Assembly: GCA_964460345.1 (NCBI GenBank)
Contig: CAYWRO010000005.1
Location: forward strand, 27,939 to 91,938
Source of the DNA: CAYWRO01 sp964460345
Lineage (GTDB): Bacteria; Planctomycetota; Phycisphaerae; Phycisphaerales; UBA1924
Reading direction: 5' to 3'
DNA length: 64,000 nt
This document shows positions 44,740 to 53,349 of this stretch, piece by piece (position 1 is the stretch's first letter; every line of letters begins with the position of its first letter). The translations under genes and the position numbers were made by a program. The notes below the pieces were generated by a model. The model was given only the letters and a program-made list of their open reading frames with translations, did not search any database and had not been told where the DNA came from.

Positions 44740-46967
44740 AGCAGATGCGCGGCTACAACACGCTCGCGTGCCTGACCGTCTTCCTGGGCATCCTTACGTA
44801 TGCGCTGGCGGACGGGAACGTGTCGCTGGCCGTCTTCGCCGCGCCGATCGTGATCGGCGGCTGGTGGACGGCGCGGCGAGGCGATGCGCCGTGGACGTTG
44901 CCGCGGTGGGTGATCAACGCGCTGGTGCTGCTCGCCGTGCTGAACAGCGCGGTGCAGGTGATCGTGCTCAAGCGGCATGAGGCGCTCGTGTCCGACCTGT
45001 CGGACTTCCTCGTGTTCATTCAGTTGATCAAGCTGTTCGATCGCCGCAAGTCGCGCGACGATGCGCAGCTTCTGGCGCTCAGCCTGTTCATCGTCATTGG
45101 TGCGATCCTCACCGACAACTCGCTGGCCGTGGGTCTCTGCCTGCTCGTGTATACGCCGCTGGCGACCTGGACGATCATGCGGCACCAGCTCCAAGCGGGC
45201 GCCGTTGACATGGCCGAAACGCAGCGCAGTCTCGGCGTTCCGCCCGCGCCGCGCCTGGCGGCGGGACCGGGCAGCGAGCGGCACTTTCGGCGACTGACCG
45301 CCGCGGCGGTGGCCATGAGCCTGGCGGCGAGCATTGTGATCTTCCTGTTCATGCCGCGCGGCTTCGGCGGGGAGGCGTTCGGTACGCTCGGACGTCCTGC
45401 GCCGGGAAGCGTTACGGGCTTCGTGGACAGCTTTGCCCTGGGTGCGGCGTCGGGACTGATTTCCGAGTCGCAGCGGCCGGTGATGGATGTCCAGCTTTTC
45501 GAGAACGGCCGCTCGGTCGGGGCGGACAGCAGGACCCTGTACCTTCGCGGGGCGATTCTCGACCGCTATGAGCAGGGCAAGTGGTCCCGCATCCGGGACT
45601 CTTTTGAGAAGACCGGGGGCGATCACTCGGCGCACGTGCCGTTCCCGATCAGCTCCGCGGATGGGCCGGTCTCCAAGCTGCACATCCACATGCGCAACGC
45701 CTCCTATCGCGGCGGCTACCTCTTCACAATGTGGCGCCCGGTGAGCATCACGAGCGACCAGACCCTGCACCTGGTCCGGCTGGACACCAGCGGCGACCTC
45801 GTGGTGCGCTACAAGGAGGCTAAGTCGCGCAGCCTGAACACGCTGGTGGAGTTCGTGCGAGATCCGGGCGTGGTCCCGCCGCGACGCGACTCGCCGATCC
45901 CGCCGCGGCTGCCGGAGACGACGTTCGTCGACAGCCCTATCGGAGAGCTTTCAGCGAGCCTGCTGCGGGCGGAGAACATTTCGCTTGATCCGGCCCAGCG
46001 AGACGCGTTTCAGACTCGTCTGGCCGTCAACACGCTTCAGAGTTATCTCCGCCGGACGTGCCGGTACACGCTTGAGCAGGAGGTAGCGCCGTGGGAGAGC
46101 GAGCCGATCGAGTGGTTCATCTTCGATCGGCGGATGGGGCACTGCGAGTACTTCGCCTCGGCGCTCGTGGCGATGTGCTGGAGCGTCGGCATCGATGCCC
46201 GGCTCGTCACCGGCTACGTGGCCACGGAGTATGACGAGTCCAACAAGAGCTACCTCGTTCGTGAGGCGAACGCGCACGCGTGGGTCGAGGCGGAGCTTTC
46301 ACCCGGCAGATGGGTGACGTTCGATCCGACCCCGCCGGCGGACCTCGACCGCATCCACCGGGCCCGGCCGGGGATCGTGGGGCAACTGCGCCGTTTTTAT
46401 GAGCAGCTTGAGTTCGGGTGGGCGACGAGCATCGTCTCATTTGATGCGAACCGTCGTGCACGCGTCTATGAGGCGACGCTCGGGCAGTCCTCCCTGGTCG
46501 AATCGGTTCGGACGGCCATCGAGCGCGTTGCGGCGCGCGTCCGGTCGCTGCTGTCGTTCATCCCCGTTCCGACCGATGTCATCTTCGCACTGGTGTACTT
46601 CGGAATCATCGTCGTCCTTCTCGCGCTGACCTGGTTTGTGTCGCGGCTGGTGGTTCGACGGTTGCTGCTGCGGCTGCACTCGCGGCGCGGTACAGCCCCG
46701 GACCCCGATCTGGCGGCGCTGCTGCGGCGATCGGGGTTCTATCGCGAGGCGCTCGACCTGCTCGTCAAAGCCGGCGTGGAGAAGCCGGCTCAGACCCCTC
46801 CCCTCGCCCACGCCGCGGCGTTGAACCCGGCGCTGCGGGAACCCTTTGCGGAGCTCAGCCGGCTCTTCTACCGCTTGCGGTTCGGCCGCCGGGAGCTCTC
46901 CGAGGCGGAGGCGGCCGAGGCTGAGCAACTCGTGGCGCGGCTCCGGGCTGCCGTTGAGGGGCGATAA
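44736..46967 (+). CDS. TgpA-type transmembrane transglutaminase-like protein
   Basis: A protein of 743 residues. The N-terminal part has about five or six membrane helices (DUF3488-like). Then a periplasmic transglutaminase core follows with an apparent triad C470 (MGHCEYFASAL), H514 (NAHAWVEAEL) and D530 (FDPTPPAD), and GIDARLVTGYVATEYD between them. One more membrane helix (VIFALVYFGIIVVLLALTWF) and a C-terminal DUF4129-like helical domain end the chain. It should be an inner-membrane enzyme acting on envelope proteins or peptidoglycan-linked peptides. Its start overlaps the DUF58 stop. No MoxR ATPase is next to it. Confidence 0.9.
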   Translation: MKQMRGYNTLACLTVFLGILTYALADGNVSLAVFAAPIVIGGWWTARRGDAPWTLPRWVINALVLLAVLNSAVQVIVLKRHEALVSDLSDFLVFIQLIKLFDRRKSRDDAQLLALSLFIVIGAILTDNSLAVGLCLLVYTPLATWTIMRHQLQAGAVDMAETQRSLGVPPAPRLAAGPGSERHFRRLTAAAVAMSLAASIVIFLFMPRGFGGEAFGTLGRPAPGSVTGFVDSFALGAASGLISESQRPVMDVQLFENGRSVGADSRTLYLRGAILDRYEQGKWSRIRDSFEKTGGDHSAHVPFPISSADGPVSKLHIHMRNASYRGGYLFTMWRPVSITSDQTLHLVRLDTSGDLVVRYKEAKSRSLNTLVEFVRDPGVVPPRRDSPIPPRLPETTFVDSPIGELSASLLRAENISLDPAQRDAFQTRLAVNTLQSYLRRTCRYTLEQEVAPWESEPIEWFIFDRRMGHCEYFASALVAMCWSVGIDARLVTGYVATEYDESNKSYLVREANAHAWVEAELSPGRWVTFDPTPPADLDRIHRARPGIVGQLRRFYEQLEFGWATSIVSFDANRRARVYEATLGQSSLVESVRTAIERVAARVRSLLSFIPVPTDVIFALVYFGIIVVLLALTWFVSRLVVRRLLLRLHSRRGTAPDPDLAALLRRSGFYREALDLLVKAGVEKPAQTPPLAHAAALNPALREPFAELSRLFYRLRFGRRELSEAEAAEAEQLVARLRAAVEGR

Positions 46968-47147
46968 CTTCAGACCCGCAACGCCTGCCCGTGCTGATTG
47001 CTCCGCCGGGTCACTCCTCGGGAATCTCCCAGTTCTCTCTCTGCTGCACCGCCTCAAGTGGGGGTCGGCGTTTGCCGATCCAGACCTGTGTCCGTTCGGC
47101 CGTAGGGCCGTGCCGAAGCCCCCCACCTCTCCGTAAAAGGGTTCGCC

Positions 47148-48011
47148 GTGCCGGCATCACGTTCACGCACCGAGAACTGGAAGTCGTACCTGCAGAAGAT
47201 CCAGGGCCGGAACGGCGCGCTGGAGATCTCCGTCCGCCGCGACCCGGAGGCGTCCGCCGCGGGGGCGGACCTGGTCTGGCGGGTTCGCATTGTCGAGTAC
47301 AACGATGATGTGATCATTATCGATGCGCCCGCCGCGCTCGGACGAACCATGCCCCTTGAAGAGGGGATAGACCTGATCGGCGCTTTGTGCATCGGTCAGA
47401 ACCGCTGGATGTTCCACACGCGGACCGTCGGCAAGCGGCCAAACCACGCCGGCGACCCATACCTGGTCATTGCGATGCCCGACCGCGTCGAGCGGTGCAG
47501 CAGACGTCACTCGCACCGCATCGGCACCGAGGATCTCAGCCTCCCCCGGGTTCACTGCTGGCCGCTGAAGGATCCGACGAGCGTGGTCGCGGCGGAGACC
47601 GCCAACCGGCTCCAGATCACGGGCGCGGAGGGGATGCCGACCGGGACGGATGCCTCTGAGCCGCTGGAATCGATCCTTTTGCCGGATGTGGGCCCGATGT
47701 TTGAGGCCCGGTTGGTGAACATCAGCGGCGGCGGGCTTGGGCTGGTTGTCAACCGCGAGCAGTCCACGGGCGTGTCGCAGCGGCCGTACCTGTGGCTCCG
47801 GTTCGACTTGCGGCCGCACATCCCCCACCCTGTTGCGGTGACTGCGCGGGTCGCCCACACGCACCTGGACTCGAGCCAGAACCTGTACGCCGGGCTGGCG
47901 TTCGACTTCACCCACAACCCCGAGCACCGCCAGTTCGTGGTGGATCTGCTCGAGGAGTACGCCCGTCGGCTTCAGGCTGACCAGCGCCGGACCCGTGCCG
48001 CGGCGGGTTGA
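47148..48011 (+). CDS. PilZ-domain protein (probable cyclic-di-GMP receptor)
   Basis: A protein of 287 residues; GTG start with AAGGG six bases upstream. The N-terminal 105 residues resemble a YcgR-N flagellar-brake-like barrel (PLEEGIDLIGALCIGQNRWM). The PilZ domain begins at RVERCSRRHSHRIG with the RxxxR arginine motif (about residue 115-122) and contains NISGGGLGLVV, the (D/N)xSxxG motif (about 190), and later strands AVTARVAHTHLD and LYAGLAFDF. A long insertion lies between the two motifs. Ligand binding looks intact. It probably controls surface or motility behaviour. The preceding 180 bases hold small hairpins but no gene. Confidence 0.8.
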   Translation: MPASRSRTENWKSYLQKIQGRNGALEISVRRDPEASAAGADLVWRVRIVEYNDDVIIIDAPAALGRTMPLEEGIDLIGALCIGQNRWMFHTRTVGKRPNHAGDPYLVIAMPDRVERCSRRHSHRIGTEDLSLPRVHCWPLKDPTSVVAAETANRLQITGAEGMPTGTDASEPLESILLPDVGPMFEARLVNISGGGLGLVVNREQSTGVSQRPYLWLRFDLRPHIPHPVAVTARVAHTHLDSSQNLYAGLAFDFTHNPEHRQFVVDLLEEYARRLQADQRRTRAAAG

Positions 48012-48035
48012 AACCTGCCCCCGAATCCGGGCGAC

Positions 48036-48064
48036 TTGACGTCGTGGGTTGAATTGGTTCTAAT
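48036..48064 (+). promoter_or_regulatory. Strong sigma-70-type promoter (TTGACG-17-TCTAAT)
   Basis: -35 TTGACG at 48036-48041, 17-base spacer, -10 TCTAAT at 48059-48064. Transcription would start near 48071, about 410 bases before the rny start. The best -35/-10 pair in the window. Confidence 0.65.
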
Positions 48065-48479
48065 TGCCACGTCAGCTCGGCAGTGGCGCCGAGCGTTTCA
48101 GTCGGTCCGCTCCGGTTTGCACTTGTGCCCGGATGATGGCCGTTCAGAGTCGTCGGCTGGGAATCGGGTTTAATCCGAGTCACAGCTCCGTACGACCCGG
48201 CGGGGTCCTCCGTCGGATAGATCAAGAGCGATTTGCAGTGGCTTTAAGCGCTTGGATTCCAGTCACACCGCAAGGTAACCGCGGCGATCGCCGCGCCGAC
48301 TGGCCGCCGGGCGAGCCGGGGCATCCTGTTCCATTGGGAGACTGCCTCTACTGAACTCGCTCTTGTCTGCGGCCCTGGCCCCTTGGCTGCGGTGACGCCG
48401 CGGCGGGTGGGCTGATCGGAAGCGGACCATCCCGCCCGAGCGCATGAGTTGCGCGCGGGCTTGAGCGAAGGGATGGTCG
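48065..48479 (+). other. Long leader or possible small RNA before rny
   Basis: About 410 bases without a supportable reading frame, downstream of a strong promoter. It starts with a hairpin (GCTCGG-cagtggcg-CCGAGC) and has further short inverted repeats. It could be a structured 5' leader of rny (RNase Y mRNAs are often autoregulated) or carry a separate small RNA. No riboswitch class was recognised. Confidence 0.3.
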
Positions 48480-50069
48480 ATGGCCAGTCCGATGTTGATG
48501 CTTGCTCTTGACGTGCCGTCCCTCCTTGGGGGTGTGGTTCTTGGGCTGGTTGTGGGCGGGGCGGCGGTGTTTGCCCTGGTGAAGATGTTCGGCGGGCAGA
48601 CAATCGCCCAGGCGAAGGCCGAGGCGGACCGCCTGGTCAAGAGTGCCCAGGACGAGGCCCGGACGATTGCCGAGAAGGCCGCGCTGGAAGCGGACCGGCA
48701 GGTCCTTGAGCGCAAGGAGAAGTTTGAGGAGGAGGCGGAGGGGATCCGCAAGGAGCTGCGCGAGAATGAGCGGCGGCTGACCAAGCGGGAGGACCTGCTC
48801 GATAAAAAGCTCGACACGCTGGCCAGCAAGGAGGATCGCCTCGCCAAACAGGACGAGGAGATCAAGAACCGCGAGCAGCGCGTCGCGATGCGCGAGGCCC
48901 AACTCACCGAGATGATCGAGCAGCAGAAGCAGCGGCTCACCGAGGTCGCCCAGATGTCCCTGGAGGAGGCCCGGGCCGAACTGCTCAAGCGTGTGGAGGA
49001 GGACACCCGCCACGACATGGCCAAGGTCGTCCGCGCGGCGGTCGAGGACGCCGAGGAGGAGGCCAAGGAGAAGTCACGTGAGATCATCCTGATGGCCGTC
49101 CAACGCTACGCGACGGAGCACACCGCCGAGAGCACGGTCCGGGCTGTCCCGATCCCCTCCGACGACATGAAGGGGCGCATCATCGGGCGCGAGGGCCGCA
49201 ACATCCGCGCGATCGAGAAGGCCACCGGCGTCGACATCATCGTCGACGACACGCCCGGCGTGATCGTCGTCTCCTGCTTTGACAAGATCCGGCAGGCGAT
49301 CGCCGTCGAGGCCCTCAACCGGCTGATCGCCGACGGCCGCATGCACCCGACCCGCATCGAGGAGGTCGTCGAAAAGGTCAAGGGCGAGATTGAACAGCAG
49401 GTCCTGAAGGCCGGCAAGGATGCGGCCCTGGAGGTCAATCTCCGCGGGCTGCACCCGAAGATCATCGAGGCGATGGGCAAGATGCACTTCCGCACCAGCT
49501 ACGGGCAGAACGTGCTGCGCCACTCGATCGAGGTCGCGTACCTGTGCCAGATCATCGCCGACCAGCTCGGGCTGGACGGGACGCTCGCCCGTCGCTGCGG
49601 CTTCCTGCACGACATCGGCAAGGCGATGGACCATGAAATGGAAGGAGGCCACCCGAAGATCGGCATGGACTTCGCCCGCCAGTACGGCGAGAAGGAGCCC
49701 GTCCTCAACGCCATCGGCGGCCACCACGCCGACATCCCTTCGACCAGCTTCTACACGCCGATCGTTATGGCCGCCGACGCCGTCAGCAGCGCCCGTCCGG
49801 GGGCCCGCCGCGAGAGCATGGAAAAGTACATCCAGCGGCTCAACCAGCTCCAGGACATCGCCCTGACCCACCGCGGCGTTACCGAGGCGTACGCGATCCA
49901 GGCCGGCCGCGAGGTGCGCGTCATGGTCGACGCCAAGAACGTCAGCGACGATGAGGCGCACTCGATCGCGTACGACATCGCCAAGAAGGTGAGCGAGGAG
50001 ATGACCTTCCCGGGCGAGATCCGGGTGACGGTTTTGCGCGAGACGCGCGCGGTCGAGTTCGCGCGGTAA
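48480..50069 (+). CDS. rny: Ribonuclease Y
   Basis: A protein of 529 residues with the canonical order: N-terminal membrane anchor (LLGGVVLGLVVGGAAVFALV), long charged coiled coil (about 40-205), KH domain with GRIIGREGRNIR at about 231-242, and an HD phosphodiesterase domain with the first His in VLRHSIEVAYLC (about 345) and HD in GFLHDIGKAMDHE (about 377). It ends in the family tail PGEIRVTVLRETRAVEFAR. It is the membrane-bound endonuclease that starts mRNA decay in bacteria lacking or supplementing RNase E. Normal length. It follows a 410-base leader with a strong promoter. Confidence 0.96.
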   Translation: MASPMLMLALDVPSLLGGVVLGLVVGGAAVFALVKMFGGQTIAQAKAEADRLVKSAQDEARTIAEKAALEADRQVLERKEKFEEEAEGIRKELRENERRLTKREDLLDKKLDTLASKEDRLAKQDEEIKNREQRVAMREAQLTEMIEQQKQRLTEVAQMSLEEARAELLKRVEEDTRHDMAKVVRAAVEDAEEEAKEKSREIILMAVQRYATEHTAESTVRAVPIPSDDMKGRIIGREGRNIRAIEKATGVDIIVDDTPGVIVVSCFDKIRQAIAVEALNRLIADGRMHPTRIEEVVEKVKGEIEQQVLKAGKDAALEVNLRGLHPKIIEAMGKMHFRTSYGQNVLRHSIEVAYLCQIIADQLGLDGTLARRCGFLHDIGKAMDHEMEGGHPKIGMDFARQYGEKEPVLNAIGGHHADIPSTSFYTPIVMAADAVSSARPGARRESMEKYIQRLNQLQDIALTHRGVTEAYAIQAGREVRVMVDAKNVSDDEAHSIAYDIAKKVSEEMTFPGEIRVTVLRETRAVEFAR

Positions 50070-50283
50070 TCGGCGGGGCCGAACGCCGTGCGGTCGCCGG
50101 CGCGTTCAGGCCGGCGGGGCACTGGAAGCTTCGCGTAGGGGTTGCGCGCCGTTACTTTGCCCGCCGTTTCCCTTACGCCCGGCCTTGCCTGCGCAGTAGA
50201 GTGCGCTGCAGCATCTGCGCACGAACCCGCATCGAGTCCACTCACGGGAGGCGATAGAGCCACAATCAGCGCACGGGAGAGCC

Positions 50284-50982
50284 ATGTCCATCGCGCGGTC
50301 CCTCACCAACCAGCCGCACGATCCGCACGCACAGACGCCGCTGCGCAGCGCCGGTCCCGCGCCGGATGAGGCGGCAGCCACGCTCGTGCTCCTGCACGGT
50401 CGCGGCGCGAGCGCTGAGGGGATGCTGGACCTGTACCGGATGTTGGAGGGCGGACCCTCGCTTGCCGCGCTCGCGCCTCAGGCCGCGGGCGGGACGTGGT
50501 ACCCGCACTCGTTCCTGGCCCCCATCGAATCCAACCAGCCCTTTCTCGATTCGGCCCTGGCACGGGTGGAATCCATCGTCGCGGAACTGCTCGCGTCAGG
50601 GATTGCGTCCAGGCGGATCGCACTGCTCGGCTTTTCGCAGGGGGCGTGCCTGGCCTGCGAGTTCGTCGCGCGGCATCCGCGCCGCTACGGCGCGGTCATT
50701 GCCTTTACGGGGGGCCTGATCGGGCCCGAAGGCACGCCGCGGACGTACGCCGGCTCGCTTGACGGCACGCCCGTCTTCCTCGGCTCGAGCGACCCCGACG
50801 CGCACGTGCCCTTCGCGCGCGTTCGTGAGACGGAGGCCGTCTTCACCCGCATGGGCGCGGTCGTGGAGGCGCGCCGCTATCCGGGCATGCCGCACACGAT
50901 CAACGAGGATGAACTGGATGCTGCGCGCGGATACCTGCAGCGCATGATCGCGGCGGCGCAGGAAGGCGAGGCGGGGTCATGA
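50284..50982 (+). CDS. Carboxylesterase/phospholipase-type alpha/beta hydrolase
   Basis: A protein of 232 residues. LVLLHGRGASAEGMLDLYRM gives the oxyanion-hole HGRG, GFSQGACLACEF (about 116-127) the nucleophile elbow, SSDPDAHVP the Asp and GMPHTINEDEL the His. It belongs to the YodD/MhqD-YpfH small esterase group. It is the first gene of a three-gene unit with a cupin (4-base overlap) and a ring-cleaving dioxygenase. A similar hydrolase/dioxygenase pairing occurs in the Bacillus mhq quinone-resistance operons, so a role against quinones or catechols is inferred. Confidence 0.85.
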   Translation: MSIARSLTNQPHDPHAQTPLRSAGPAPDEAAATLVLLHGRGASAEGMLDLYRMLEGGPSLAALAPQAAGGTWYPHSFLAPIESNQPFLDSALARVESIVAELLASGIASRRIALLGFSQGACLACEFVARHPRRYGAVIAFTGGLIGPEGTPRTYAGSLDGTPVFLGSSDPDAHVPFARVRETEAVFTRMGAVVEARRYPGMPHTINEDELDAARGYLQRMIAAAQEGEAGS

Positions 50983-51353
50983 AGGTCACGCGCGTGTACG
51001 CCGACAAGGGCGGCGACAGCCACTTCGCCGAGTTCGCTGTCGCGTTGGCCGAGGCCGGTGAGATCGGCCGCCTTTCCGACCCCATCCCCGCCGAGTCCGT
51101 GATCTTCCGCACCAACGAGCCGGGCTACGACTACGGCTGGCACACCGCCCCGCAGCGGCAGTTCATCATCCTGCTCGACGGGGCGATCGAGATCGAGACC
51201 TCCGACGGCGAGTGCCGCACCTTTCGCGGCGGCGACGTTCTGCTGATGGAAGACACCTCCGGCCGCGGACACCGGACGCGGAACATCGAGCCGCAACGGC
51301 GGCGTTCGGTCTTCATCGTCCTGGGCGACGATGCCGGGCCACTGGGCGACTGA
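50979..51353 (+). CDS. Small cupin-like protein
   Basis: A protein of 124 residues whose ATG overlaps the esterase stop. A single barrel: WHTAPQRQFIILLDGAIEIE and FRGGDVLLMEDTSGRGHRTR, with one His before the beta-strand and another in GRGHRT, but the canonical HxH is reduced to a single His, so metal binding is uncertain. It recalls the cupin proteins that travel with glyoxalase/dioxygenase genes. Sixteen bases separate it from the next gene. Confidence 0.75.
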   Translation: MKVTRVYADKGGDSHFAEFAVALAEAGEIGRLSDPIPAESVIFRTNEPGYDYGWHTAPQRQFIILLDGAIEIETSDGECRTFRGGDVLLMEDTSGRGHRTRNIEPQRRRSVFIVLGDDAGPLGD

Positions 51354-51369
51354 CGGAAAGGAGCAGTCG

Positions 51370-52350
51370 ATGGATCCCGTCATCTCCGGCATTCACCACG
51401 TGACCGCGATCACGGCCGATGCCCAGCGCAACGTGGACTTCTACTGCGACGTCCTCGGCCTGCGCCTCGTCAAGCGCACGGTCAACTTCGACGATCCGCG
51501 AAGTTATCACCTCTACTTCGGCGATGAGCTTGGCCGCCCCGGAACGATCCTCACCTTCTTCGCCTGGCCGGGGCTGGCGCGCGGCCGCATCGGCCCGCCG
51601 CAGGTCTCCGCGACAGCCTTCGCCGTGCCCGACGGCGCGCTGGACTACTGGCGGCAGCGCCTGGGCGAATACAAGATCGAGACGACCGGCCCCTTCGAGC
51701 GGATGGGCGAAGCGGCTCTCCAGTTTGCCGACCCCGACGGCATGGCGATCGAGATCATCGCCGCGCGCGAGCCGGGCGGAACGCCGTGGAAGAGCGGCCC
51801 CATTCCCGCCGAACACGCCATCCGCGGCTTCCACTCGGTCACGATCTCGGAGGAGGGCTACGAGCGCACCGCGGACACGCTCACCGCGCTGATGGGCTTC
51901 GCGCTCGAGGCCGAAGAGGGCAATCGCTTTCGTTATCGAGCGGGAGGCGCCGGGGGGGGCGGGGGGGGCGGGGGGTCGGGCAACGGGTTTGCGTCGACGG
52001 TGGATTTGCTCTGCACCCCCGACGCCCGGCACGGGCTGCTGGGCGCGGGGATTGTCCATCACGTGGCGTTCCGCACGCCCAACGATGACAACCAGCGCGC
52101 CTGGCGGGAGCGGATCGCCGCCGCGGGGCTCAACGTTTCGCCCCTCATGGACCGCAAGTACTTCCGTTCCATCTATTACCGCGAGCCCGGGGGCGTCCTC
52201 TTTGAGATTGCCACGGATGAGCCCGGCTTCACCGTGGATGAGCCGGCGGCTGACCTGGGCGCGGGGCTCATGCTCCCGACAACCTTCGAGCCGCGGCGGG
52301 CCGAGATTGAAGCGAAGCTGCCGCCGCTCTCGCCGCCACAGCGCGCCTGA
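51370..52350 (+). CDS. Ring-cleaving dioxygenase / glyoxalase-superfamily protein (MhqO-like)
   Basis: A protein of 326 residues; AAGGAG six bases before the ATG. Two vicinal-oxygen-chelate modules: ISGIHHVTAITADAQRNVDF with the first metal His, RGFHSVTISEEGYERTADTL opening the second, then GIVHHVAFRTPNDDNQRAWR and YFRSIYYREPGGVLFEIATD with the second His and the Glu. This is the layout of LinE/MhqE/MhqO hydroquinone-type dioxygenases. A glycine run (G9 with one S, from a G/C homopolymer tract at about 51950-51980) interrupts the second module between strands. It ends the esterase-cupin-dioxygenase operon. Confidence 0.88.
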   Translation: MDPVISGIHHVTAITADAQRNVDFYCDVLGLRLVKRTVNFDDPRSYHLYFGDELGRPGTILTFFAWPGLARGRIGPPQVSATAFAVPDGALDYWRQRLGEYKIETTGPFERMGEAALQFADPDGMAIEIIAAREPGGTPWKSGPIPAEHAIRGFHSVTISEEGYERTADTLTALMGFALEAEEGNRFRYRAGGAGGGGGGGGSGNGFASTVDLLCTPDARHGLLGAGIVHHVAFRTPNDDNQRAWRERIAAAGLNVSPLMDRKYFRSIYYREPGGVLFEIATDEPGFTVDEPAADLGAGLMLPTTFEPRRAEIEAKLPPLSPPQRA

Positions 52351-52465
52351 CGTGCGGCGATCACCATGGCGGGCTCCTTGGAAGCGGATCACGGGACGAG
52401 CGCGGCCCATTCCTCGGGCTGGTGAGGTCGGACCGCGCCGGAACGGGTGCGGCCGGTCAAACGCG

Positions 52466-52975
52466 CTAGGGCGTGACGATGTTGAACCAGAGCTCGAAGG
52501 TGTCGAGGTAGGAGATCAGTTCGTGCAGGCGCCCCGCCTCGCCGGAGATCTCCAGATCGCCTGCTTCGATGGCGTCGTCCAGGTTCGTCTCGTGCAGAAC
52601 AATCTTGTTGAAGGTGTCGCGCGACAAGGTCACCGTCGCATCGGCTTCCGCGGCCTGCACGCCCTCGGTGTGGCTGATCACGCCGTTCTCGAGTTCGAGC
52701 ATGTACTTGCCGTCGTCGCCGAAGTCGAAGTTGAGCGTCATGCTCGCGTTGGCCGCCTTCTCGCGGTTGATGCGGACGGAGAGGTAGTCGAAGAACATCT
52801 CCGGCGTCATCGCGCGCACGGTGTCGGCGCTGGCGGTGTTGGGTGTCGGCAGTTGCGCCACGCCGTCGCGCAGTTCCTTGGCGCCGGTCAGGTAGAAGTT
52901 GCGCCACGGGCCGGACTCGGCCTGGTAGCCGAGCTGTTCGAGCGTGTCGGCCTGGAGGTCCTTGGCCGCCTGGAA
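52466..52975 (-). pseudogene. C-terminal remnant of an alkyl sulfatase (BDS1/SdsA type)
   Basis: The reading frame holds about 169 codons: LGYQAESGPWRNFYLTGAKE, the end of the alkyl-sulfatase dimerisation domain, followed by the SCP2-like C-terminal domain (MTPEMFFDYLSVRINREKAA, ADATVTLSRDTFNKIVLHET, LDTFELWFNIVTP). The roughly 480 residues of metallo-beta-lactamase catalytic domain that should precede are missing. In frame, a stop codon lies at 52976-52978, where the sequence turns into the 21-bp repeat array. The family normally hydrolyses sulfate esters such as dodecyl sulfate. The remnant alone can only be a sterol-carrier-like domain. A GTG at 52861 could express the SCP2 part. Confidence 0.8.
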
Positions 52976-52984
52976 TCACTTTTT

Positions 52985-53349
52985 GGCGCCGGTGAACGAT
53001 TTGCCGGCGCCGAGAAATCATTTCATGGCGCCGGTAAGTCATTTCCCGGCGCCGGTAAGTCATTTCCCGGCGCCGGTAAGTCATTTCCCGGCGCCGAGAA
53101 ATCGTTTCATGGCGCCGGGAAATNNNNNNNNNNNNNNNNNNNNNNNNNNNNNNNNNNNNNNNNNNNNNNNNNNNNNNNNNNNNNNNNNNNNNNNNNNNNN
53201 NNNNNNNNNNNNNNNNNNNNNNNGGCGCCGGTAAGTCATTTCCCGGCGCCGAGAAATCGTTTCATGGCGCCGGGAAATCACTTCTCGGCGCCGGAAAGTC
53301 ATTTCTCGGCGCCAAGAAGTCATTTCTCGGCGCCGGTGAATGACTCTCC
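52985..53349. repeat. Minisatellite C: 21-bp GGCGCC array with assembly gap
   Basis: At least six full units before and six after the gap, of the form GGCGCCGGTAAGTCATTTCCC, each exactly 21 bases and starting with the GGCGCC palindrome. Adjacent units can fold as GGCGCCGG...CCGGCGCC. A degenerate unit is already recognisable at 52964-52984 inside the alkyl sulfatase remnant. Bases 53124-53223 are 100 N. The unit phase does not match across the gap (113 bases between unit starts), so the gap length is nominal. Confidence 0.9.
53124..53223. other. Assembly gap of 100 N
   Basis: Exactly one hundred N inside the GGCGCC array; the true repeat number is unknown. From 53350 to 53774, downstream of the array, I see no supportable gene. 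Confidence 0.99.
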
